From JAPYWM01 sp964489015 (GTDB lineage Bacteria; Bacteroidota; Bacteroidia; SpSt-205): DNA of 32,911 nt. A model generated the notes under the pieces. The model made no database searches, was not told the origin of the DNA, and saw only the letters and a program-made list of their open reading frames with translations. Within the stretch, counting starts at the first letter, position 1. Each line of letters opens with the position of its first letter. Shown here piece by piece: positions 23,864 to 30,512 of this stretch. The stretch is taken from the NCBI GenBank assembly GCA_964489015.1, contig CAZAXD010000022.1, forward strand, positions 1 through 32,911, read 5' to 3'. Both the position numbers and the translations under genes were made by a program.

Positions 23864-24463
23864 TTATTGAGATGAGGGAAGTTCTGGCGGTAAGAGTTTA
23901 CTCAGAAAGCGTTTCCGATGCCAGGGCGAAGGGCCATGGACTTTTAGGGCTTGACGGTGGGCAGCGGTGGGATAGCCTTTATTTTGAGCCCAACCGTAGG
24001 CGGGATAATCTGCATGCAGGGCTTGCATGCGGCGGTCGCGCGTGACTTTCGCTAAGATAGATGCGGCGGCGATAGGACGGTGTCGCGCATCGCCTTTGAC
24101 CTCTGCCTGTAAGCGATAGCCCTCTAGAGCAGGTACATGTGGACCGTCAATGAGCACTAGCGCTGGCATCATGCTTAGTCGCTGGATAGCCTGAGCCATA
24201 CCGCTCAGGGTCGCTTGCAAGATCCCCACCTCATCGATATAGGAGACGGGAACTTCGACGATCGTCCATGCTAAGGCGATTTGCTGCACGTAGTGGGCGG
24301 CTGCTTTTCGCTGGGTAGGGGTTAGCGCTTTGCTATCGCGGAGGAGGGGGTGATTAGCCTGTGGGGGCAGGATGACGGCAGCGACCAAGAGAGGACCCGC
24401 TAAGGCACCACGGCCTACCTCATCGACGCCCGCCACTAAAGGTGCTGCCATTGGCTGTGCCAT
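23864..24463 (-). CDS. rnhB: Ribonuclease HII
   Basis: A 199-residue RNase HII, which cuts RNA in RNA-DNA hybrids, including single ribonucleotides. The active-site motifs are GVDEVGRGALAGPL at residue about 12, LRDSKALTP near 45, LVLIDGP near 108 (third acidic residue) and KGDARHRPIAAASILAKVTR near 130. An ATG four codons later (24451) is equally possible. It overlaps the preceding saccharopine-dehydrogenase-like gene by 28 nt at most and is last in the ugd transcript. Confidence 0.92.
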   Translation of the reverse strand: MAQPMAAPLVAGVDEVGRGALAGPLLVAAVILPPQANHPLLRDSKALTPTQRKAAAHYVQQIALAWTIVEVPVSYIDEVGILQATLSGMAQAIQRLSMMPALVLIDGPHVPALEGYRLQAEVKGDARHRPIAAASILAKVTRDRRMQALHADYPAYGWAQNKGYPTAAHRQALKVHGPSPWHRKRFLSKLLPPELPSSQ

Positions 24464-25458
24464 GAAAGTCCCTCTAAAAGATGGTCTCCGTAGCGAGCGT
24501 AGGCACTAGCTACGCCCGGCTTCACACCTTGCTCAAAGTAGGCCTGAATGGCCCGTCCCAGCACCATGACCGTAAAGAGGTACGCTTGCTGGGTAGTTAT
24601 GAAAAGCCGCTCGGGTGCTTCGGGGCTCTCCACGTGCAAAAAGCTTGGTGCAGCCAGGTCCATCTGACTGGCTAGGCGACTGCGCTGCTGGCGGATGAGG
24701 TACTCTACCGCTTGGGCAAAAGGCTGCCACACAAAGACCTTTTCCACAAACGGCACATAGTGGCTATAGCGGGGGGGTATGGCCACATAGGTCTCGAGCC
24801 GCTGGACAGGCTGCCAAGCCGGAAAGGTGATGAGCTCGGCTAAGGTTGCAGCTCGAAATTCGTGCTGGCGCGCATCAGGCAGGGTGATGATCTGGGTGCC
24901 CTTCCAAGGGACTAAATGCCCCGCTTCATAGCAGAAAAAACCAGCCGGTAACATGCGAAAGGCCGACTGGGCCGTGCCAGCGGAGAAGCCGCCCTCAGCA
25001 TAAATACTGAGTCTGAGCACGGACGCTTGGGGGTAACGCCTGCGAAAGGCGGTGAGACTCGCTTCGCCAGCAACCGTGTCAAACCCCGCAGCTGTGATGA
25101 CGGCTATTCCGGCCTGGTAAAACGCCTCCGCCTGGGCATAAATCCGCTCAAAGGTGCGCCATTCGCCGCTGATATCGATATAACTCAATCGGTTTGCTTG
25201 GCAATACTCAAGCCAAGGTTGAGCCGTGTCCATGTATGGCCCCGCGAGGTTAACGATAAGCCCGAGGGGGGGGAGCTTGACCTGCGAGAGCTGGCTAAGC
25301 TCGAAGCAGAGATACGGAAGGTCATAAGCTTGGGCTAGACTCTTGAGAGCGAGTTCAGAGCGGCCGGCTAAGATAGGGGGAGCACCGGGCCAGCGCTGCT
25401 GCCAGGTTTGTAGGAATAGCGTCCCTGTCGTCCCGTTAGCGCCGTATAGTAGCCACAT
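24436..25458 (-). CDS. Saccharopine dehydrogenase-like NAD(P)-binding protein
   Basis: A 340-residue protein. The N-terminal Rossmann motif is LLYGANGTTGTLF, followed by ILAGRSELALKSLA and VNLAGPYMDTAQPWLEYC. The central region has YIDISGEWRTFERIY and ITAAGFDTVAGEASL. This is the pattern of the saccharopine dehydrogenase-like/trans-acting enoyl reductase group, whose members reduce diverse substrates. True saccharopine dehydrogenase activity is unlikely given the generic similarity. It starts 23 nt inside the preceding hypothetical gene and overlaps rnhB, so it is mid-operon. Confidence 0.75.
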   Translation of the reverse strand: MWLLYGANGTTGTLFLQTWQQRWPGAPPILAGRSELALKSLAQAYDLPYLCFELSQLSQVKLPPLGLIVNLAGPYMDTAQPWLEYCQANRLSYIDISGEWRTFERIYAQAEAFYQAGIAVITAAGFDTVAGEASLTAFRRRYPQASVLRLSIYAEGGFSAGTAQSAFRMLPAGFFCYEAGHLVPWKGTQIITLPDARQHEFRAATLAELITFPAWQPVQRLETYVAIPPRYSHYVPFVEKVFVWQPFAQAVEYLIRQQRSRLASQMDLAAPSFLHVESPEAPERLFITTQQAYLFTVMVLGRAIQAYFEQGVKPGVASAYARYGDHLLEGLSWHSQWQHL

Positions 25459-25996
25459 GGTTCTCTAACTCTTGTAGCGAGAAATGCGGATAAGTAACTG
25501 CGTCGGCTACGGTATAGAATAACGTGCTACGGCTAAAGTCGACCTGGGGCAAGGCTCGGCGCAATGCTTGCAGGCGGAGGAGGAAGTGCTGTAAGCGCTT
25601 GCGGCTGGCCGCAGGCGGTGTGAAATCGGGCGGTAAGCACTGCCAGGCTGGGGGTAAAGGATAGGCTACCTTGGCTTGGGTGGGTGGAGCTGGTAAGCCA
25701 TGTAACAATGTCCAGGTGGGGCTGTGGATGAGTAGGCCACTCAGACCCCAAGTATCGGGCAGGATAAGAGCGGGGGGTAAAGCCGTGACGTGTAGGAGGA
25801 TTTCTTGAGCAGGATATTGTGCCTTGAGATGCCAGAGTCGAATCTCCCAGTCTTCTATGAAGGTACCGTCTTCGCGAAAAAGGTCCAGTACCCACACGGG
25901 CGCAGCGGGTGGTGGGGTCTCGATGCAAGCGTAAGCTAGGGTAAAAGGGGCCCGGAAAAGCTCACGGGGATCCGGCCAGGGAACGGGAATAAGCAT
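25436..25996 (-). CDS. Hypothetical protein downstream of ugd
   Basis: About 186 residues, family not recognised. The sequence is rich in Pro, Leu and Trp with no signal peptide and no clear membrane helix. The segments WVLDLFREDGTFIEDWEI and LPDTWGLSGLLIHSPTWTLL suggest alternating strands of an alpha/beta fold. I use ATG 25996, which overlaps ugd by 35 nt; an upstream ATG at 26077 would overlap by 116 nt. It overlaps the next gene by 23 nt. The position suggests co-expression with ugd, but gives no function. Confidence 0.55.
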   Translation of the reverse strand: MLIPVPWPDPRELFRAPFTLAYACIETPPPAAPVWVLDLFREDGTFIEDWEIRLWHLKAQYPAQEILLHVTALPPALILPDTWGLSGLLIHSPTWTLLHGLPAPPTQAKVAYPLPPAWQCLPPDFTPPAASRKRLQHFLLRLQALRRALPQVDFSRSTLFYTVADAVTYPHFSLQELENHVATIRR

Positions 25997-27305
25997 ACAC
26001 AGCCGGGCGTCCGATAGAGAGATAGTCAAACCCCTCCTTCTCAAGGATGGCAGGATCATAGAGGTTCCGTCCGTCAAAGATGACAGGCGGTAGGAGCTGC
26101 TCCCGGAGCTTTTTCCAGTCTGGCTGGCGAAACTCGCCCCATTCTGTAAAAATGATTAGACCTTGTGCCTGGTGAAGGGCATCGTAAGCATTTTGGGCAT
26201 AATAAATAGGCCAGTCCGGGTGCTGGCGCTGGAGATTGGGGAGGGCGACGGGGTCAAAAACCCGCAATTCGACGCCAGCCTCTAAAAGCCACGCAAGAAT
26301 GGGGAGCGCTGGCGCTTCGCGGATGTCATCGGTGTCAGCTTTGAAAGCAATGCCCCAGACCGCCAGTTTGCGGCCTTTGAGCGCTCCGCGGTAGTAGGCT
26401 TCGATTTTTTCTTGAAAAAATCGTCGCTGCTCTTGATTAATCTGGATCGTCGCTTCGACTAGGCGGAGGGTTATACCATGGGCTTGCGCGGTCGCTAAGA
26501 GCGCGCGGGTGTCCTTGGGAAAGCAAGAGCCGCCAAAGCCAATCCCCGCAAAGAGATAACGCCGACCGATGCGACTGTCAGCTCCCATGCCCAGGCGAAT
26601 CTGATCTATATTGGCGCCAACCTTCTCGGCTAAGCGGGCTAGCTCATTCACAAAGCTAATCCGCATCGCAAGGAAGGCATTCGCGGCGTACTTGGTGAGT
26701 TCGGCGCTTTCCCAGTCCATGATGTAGATGGGATTACCCTGTCGGGTATAGGGCTGGTACAAGCGATGGAGTGTCTTGGCTACTTCGGCGTCCAGAGCGC
26801 CGATGACTACCCGGTCCGGCTTGAGAAAGTCCTCAACGGCATACCCTTCTCGCAGAAATTCGGGATTAGAGGCCGTCCGTACATATCCGGGCAATCGCTC
26901 CTCAAAAAAGCGCTGTAAGGCGCGAGCGGTGCCCAACGGTACGGTACTTTTGGTGACCAGGATGCGTGGGGCCTGTATGACGGCGGCTAAAGCTTCTGCC
27001 ACCCGCCAGATATAAGAGACATCGGGGGCTCCATCGGCTAGAGGCGGCGTCGGCAGAGCTAGGAAGATAATCTCACTTTGTAAGACCAGTTGGCTAAGTT
27101 CTGTGGTGAAAGTGAGTAGCCCTTCTTTGAGGCCGCGAGCGACGAGGCGGTCAAGCCCCGGCTCATAAATGGGGACTTCTCCGCAGCGCAGCTTTTCGAT
27201 TTTGGCTTCATCGATGTCGTAACCTATGACTTGATTACCCGTCTCGGCAAAACCCGCTGCGGTCACGAGCCCCACGTAACCAATTCCAATAACGCCAATT
27301 TGCAT
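25962..27305 (-). CDS. ugd: UDP-glucose 6-dehydrogenase
   Basis: A 447-residue member of the UDP-glucose/GDP-mannose dehydrogenase family, oxidising UDP-glucose to UDP-glucuronate for surface polysaccharides. The N-terminal NAD site is IGVIGIGYVGLVTAAGFAET. The substrate-binding lysine region is AELTKYAANAFLAMRISFVN. The catalytic cysteine is in FGGSCFPKD near residue 260, and the C-terminal domain has KLAVWGIAFKADTDDIREAP. Length is typical. It is the first gene of a minus-strand operon, starting from one side of a palindromic bidirectional promoter shared with the divergent barrel-like gene. Confidence 0.92.
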   Translation of the reverse strand: MQIGVIGIGYVGLVTAAGFAETGNQVIGYDIDEAKIEKLRCGEVPIYEPGLDRLVARGLKEGLLTFTTELSQLVLQSEIIFLALPTPPLADGAPDVSYIWRVAEALAAVIQAPRILVTKSTVPLGTARALQRFFEERLPGYVRTASNPEFLREGYAVEDFLKPDRVVIGALDAEVAKTLHRLYQPYTRQGNPIYIMDWESAELTKYAANAFLAMRISFVNELARLAEKVGANIDQIRLGMGADSRIGRRYLFAGIGFGGSCFPKDTRALLATAQAHGITLRLVEATIQINQEQRRFFQEKIEAYYRGALKGRKLAVWGIAFKADTDDIREAPALPILAWLLEAGVELRVFDPVALPNLQRQHPDWPIYYAQNAYDALHQAQGLIIFTEWGEFRQPDWKKLREQLLPPVIFDGRNLYDPAILEKEGFDYLSIGRPAVYAYSRSLAGSP

Positions 27306-27314
27306 AATTTACAG

Positions 27315-27332
27315 TAGCTTTGCGCAAAGGTA
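27315..27332. promoter_or_regulatory. Palindromic bidirectional promoter between ugd and the barrel-like gene
   Basis: The 18 bp read TAGCTTTG on plus (27315-27322), CG, then CAAAGGTA, which is TACCTTTG on minus (27332-27325). Both strands carry exact TAnnTTTG boxes, tail to tail. Each box ends exactly 19 nt before its start codon (GTG 27342 on plus, ATG 27305 on minus). Confidence 0.65.
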
Positions 27333-27341
27333 GAAAAACCG

Positions 27342-28100
27342 GTGGACTGGCGTTGGACGTTAGGGTTTGGGCTGGTCTGGGCTCAACTTAGTATACGAGA
27401 TTCGGCTATTGCCTTTGCGATGCCGGCAGTAGCATACGGAGGTTATTGGCCGGGGGCCGACTTGGGTCGACGCTTTGGTTACCTCAATACCGTGCAGGTA
27501 GAAGCGGCCTTCAAGGTAAAACGGCACTGGACATGCAGTTTAGCGGGGCTGGGCCTAGTGGGGGACCAGGTGCGGGAGCCGGCTTTTTTGGCGAGTTACG
27601 TATCCCCTTCTATGCAGCAAGCGGGCTATCTCGTACTATTTGACGAATACAGCAAGGCTGTCTCCCCCCGCATGCAGGCGGCAGGCTGGGGCCTCCAGCT
27701 GCGAGTCGGGAAGATCTTTCCGCGAGTTCGCCTACCGCGGCACAACCCCAACTGCGGTCCCTTTGTCGAGCTAGGCCTAGGCTATTTACGCCACCGAATT
27801 AGTCTCAATAAAGCCCGCAGCGAGCGCTTGCCTCTGCTCGAGGGTGATTATCTAAAAGGCATCGACCGCCTTACAGCGGGGTGGGGTGTAACCGAGGCCG
27901 TTGGCTATCGCTTCTTCAGCAATGCGCTCCTGCTCAACTTTTACCTCGCTCTAGAAGCAGGGCAGTTTTTTACGCAAAGCTTACGCGGTTATCAGTATGA
28001 TGGGGCCTTGCCAGACCGAGCGCCCCGCCGCGATTTCTGGGTGGGGTTTCGCTTAGGTTGGGTGTTGCCTCTCTATGAAAAAGCGCCCTTAGACGAATGA
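27342..28100 (+). CDS. Predicted outer-membrane beta-barrel-like protein
   Basis: A 252-residue protein starting with a weak signal peptide (WTLGFGLVWAQL). The rest alternates hydrophobic and polar residues, with aromatic-rich strand ends (VQVEAAFKVKRHWTCSLAG, FVELGLGYLRHRI, DFWVGFRLGWVLPLYEKAP). This is typical of small Bacteroidota outer-membrane barrels; no named family is evident. The start is GTG. Its stop overlaps waaA by 4 nt, so it is co-transcribed with the Kdo transferase gene, consistent with an envelope role. The function is unknown. Confidence 0.6.
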   Translation: MDWRWTLGFGLVWAQLSIRDSAIAFAMPAVAYGGYWPGADLGRRFGYLNTVQVEAAFKVKRHWTCSLAGLGLVGDQVREPAFLASYVSPSMQQAGYLVLFDEYSKAVSPRMQAAGWGLQLRVGKIFPRVRLPRHNPNCGPFVELGLGYLRHRISLNKARSERLPLLEGDYLKGIDRLTAGWGVTEAVGYRFFSNALLLNFYLALEAGQFFTQSLRGYQYDGALPDRAPRRDFWVGFRLGWVLPLYEKAPLDE

Positions 28101-29344
28101 CTTTTATCAGGGCATTTTATACACTGGGCTGGACTTTGGTGCTCATGGCGGCGCCTGTCATGGCTTTATTGGGGGATAAGTTTCGGCGCTGGTGGCAGGC
28201 TCGTCGCGTAAAGCCGCCTATGCTTTCGCTGGACAGACCTGTGCTCTGGCTCCACTGTGCGTCCGTGGGTGAGTTTGAACAGGGGCGGCCTGTGCTAGAG
28301 TATATAGCGGACAAGCTTCCGATTCGACCCCAGATCGTGGTGACGTTCTTTTCGCCATCGGGCTGGGAACGGTATAAGCAGAGCTATCCGCTGGCGGATT
28401 GGATAGGTGCTTTGCCTAGCGACCTGCCGGGTGTCGTGCGAACGTGGATCCGCAGTATACGGCCCACGGCGGTTTTCTTTGTGAAGTACGATCTGTGGCC
28501 TAATTTACTCTGGGAGCTCAAGAAGGCGGGGGTGCCCCTATACCTTTTAGCAGCGCACGTCGCGCCTTATTCTGGCGGACTTAAGTGGTGGTGGAAATGT
28601 CAGCTCTTTCGGCTCATGGATCACATTTTTGTGCAGACAGCCGCAGATTTAGAAAGGCTGACTTTGGCGAGTATCTTGCGGGTGACAGTTGCCGGTGATA
28701 GCCGGGCCTGGCGTGTCAAGCAGATTCGCGAGCAGTGGATGCCCATATCAGGCATTCAAGAGTGGGTCGGGGGACGTTTCTGTATCATCGCCGGCAGCTT
28801 GTGGGAGGCCGATATTCGTTTTCTAAGCACTGCTTATGCGCAGCTACGAGGCCTAGATATCTGCTGGATTCTCGTGCCTCATGAGATTCGAGCCAAGACC
28901 TTAGACCTTATTCAGCGCAGCTGGTCTGGGCGCCTCTCGCTTTACAGTCAGACAGATTGGTCCAAGCAGCATAATATCCTCCTGATCGATACGATGGGGC
29001 TTCTGGCGTATTTGTATGCTTATGCGCACCTGGTCTGGATAGGCGGTGGCTTTGGCAAAGGCATCCATAACATTTTGGAGCCTGTGGTTTACGGCAAACC
29101 CGTCTTTTTTGGGCCAAACTATCAAGATTTTGCGGAAGCCCGGGAGCTTATCAAGCGCGGCATCGCAGAGAGTTGCCGTTATCCCTCGGCCTTTTCCAAT
29201 GCGGTTCGCTCCTTTGTGAAGGACATGCGCCGGTTTTGTCTCATAGATGAAAAGGTTCAAGCGTATTTTGCCCAGTTACCGGATACCAATCGCATCGTTT
29301 GGGAAGTGCTGCAGAAGGCGCCTTGGGTTCAGGCTTTAGCTTGA
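28097..29344 (+). CDS. waaA: 3-deoxy-D-manno-octulosonic acid transferase
   Basis: A 415-residue WaaA/KdtA that adds Kdo to lipid A precursor at the inner membrane. An N-terminal hydrophobic anchor (TLGWTLVLMAAPVMALL) is followed by the GT30 domain with the catalytic glutamate in LHCASVGEFEQGRPV near residue 60. Other segments are FVKYDLWPNLLWELKK, IIAGSLWEAD and the CMP-Kdo-site GGGFGKGIHNILEPVVYGKP. Length fits. It is 4-nt coupled to the upstream barrel-like gene and ends 10 nt before the convergent arginase-like gene. Confidence 0.9.
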   Translation: MTFIRAFYTLGWTLVLMAAPVMALLGDKFRRWWQARRVKPPMLSLDRPVLWLHCASVGEFEQGRPVLEYIADKLPIRPQIVVTFFSPSGWERYKQSYPLADWIGALPSDLPGVVRTWIRSIRPTAVFFVKYDLWPNLLWELKKAGVPLYLLAAHVAPYSGGLKWWWKCQLFRLMDHIFVQTAADLERLTLASILRVTVAGDSRAWRVKQIREQWMPISGIQEWVGGRFCIIAGSLWEADIRFLSTAYAQLRGLDICWILVPHEIRAKTLDLIQRSWSGRLSLYSQTDWSKQHNILLIDTMGLLAYLYAYAHLVWIGGGFGKGIHNILEPVVYGKPVFFGPNYQDFAEARELIKRGIAESCRYPSAFSNAVRSFVKDMRRFCLIDEKVQAYFAQLPDTNRIVWEVLQKAPWVQALA

Positions 29345-29354
29345 GTAGTATCTG

Positions 29355-30512
29355 TCAGGGGAGGCCTATCTGCTGCAGCATGTACCACAAGCTGGGCGGC
29401 TCGCGATAGGTAATGGTATGATGATAAGCGCTTTCGTGGCAGGGAAAAAGGAAAGACGGCCCTGCTTCCGGGGCCTGGAGAGCCAGCCACCACCGCCCGC
29501 TGACAGGATGCCGATAAAAGGTAAGCGTAGGACACAGGGGCTCGTCGGTGGAGACGTTATAAGCTTCGAGGTTGGAGCGGTCGGCTTTGGGGAAGTCTTC
29601 TTCTGGGTTAAGGAGCCCCTCGAGGAAGTACCATAGGAGCAGGGCAAAAGCAAAGGCCGTTTGGGGGATGCCGTATCGTCGGGGCCAGTAATTAGCTAGG
29701 TGGAGAACGTCGGGATAATACCCCTTTCCGGCAAAGCGCATAAGCTTAGCGGCCATTTCGATGGTGAGCCCTTCGGGCTCAGGGTCAAAGGTGGCGGGGG
29801 CATCGGCTGCCCGAATGATGCCGCCGTCTATGCAGATAAGCCGGGCAGTCCGTAGCAGCGGCTCGGCCTGGTCTGCATCGTCGTATAACTGGTGCAGGCG
29901 CAGATAAGGCGCCCGCAGTACCGTATGTAAAAAGTCTTCCTCGGCGGGGCTCAGCCAGTGCCAAGCTAAACCTAATAAGTGCAGATAAGTGGGCCAAAAT
30001 CCGCTCTCTAATAGCTGGCGCTGGTGTAAGCGGGTTGGCATTTCAGTGGGGCCGATGGGATCGATTAGGTCTAGCTTTTTATCGATGAGCGCATAGATAA
30101 ATGGCGTTTCTTGAGCGGTCAGCGCTTTGTAGAGGGGAAGGACCGCCTCTTGTCCTCCACCAAAGACGATCACGCGATGCCCCCGTTGCAGCAGTTCGGT
30201 TGCTACGACTTCGAGGGGGGCGCCTTCGTCTCCCTCTTCCAGCTGGATGTCCCCAAAGTCGACGAGCCGCAGGGCCGTAGAGATCTGCGCTAAGCTATAG
30301 AAGCGCTTTCGGATATGGGCTGTGATAGCCGGGTGGTAAACTAACCGATCAGGCCGACGATAGTAAGGATAGCCAATCAAGATGGCTTGCGGCTTACGGG
30401 CGAGCGCTTCCTCTATAGCGACATCGCCTAAAGGAAACGAGGTCGACTGCGAGATCCGATGCGAGTGAATAAGGGGTGGGGTGATGCCCCGCAGGTACGC
30501 GCTCCATTCCAT
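29355..30512 (-). CDS. Arginase/formimidoylglutamase-fold protein lacking metal ligands
   Basis: A 385-residue protein with the ureohydrolase layout: TSFPLGDVAIEEAL, AILIGYPYY, LRLVDFGDIQLEEGD, VIVFGGGQEAVLPLYKAL and ALIDKKLDLID. Active enzymes of this family have GGGH and DxHxD manganese ligands. Here they read GGGQ and DKKLD, so arginine or formimidoylglutamate hydrolysis is unlikely. Similar degenerate members are known in Bacteroidota, usually annotated by fold only. The ATG shares one base with the carB stop (TAATG), so it is co-transcribed with carB. The role may be binding or structural; this is inference. Confidence 0.65.
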   Translation of the reverse strand: MEWSAYLRGITPPLIHSHRISQSTSFPLGDVAIEEALARKPQAILIGYPYYRRPDRLVYHPAITAHIRKRFYSLAQISTALRLVDFGDIQLEEGDEGAPLEVVATELLQRGHRVIVFGGGQEAVLPLYKALTAQETPFIYALIDKKLDLIDPIGPTEMPTRLHQRQLLESGFWPTYLHLLGLAWHWLSPAEEDFLHTVLRAPYLRLHQLYDDADQAEPLLRTARLICIDGGIIRAADAPATFDPEPEGLTIEMAAKLMRFAGKGYYPDVLHLANYWPRRYGIPQTAFAFALLLWYFLEGLLNPEEDFPKADRSNLEAYNVSTDEPLCPTLTFYRHPVSGRWWLALQAPEAGPSFLFPCHESAYHHTITYREPPSLWYMLQQIGLP

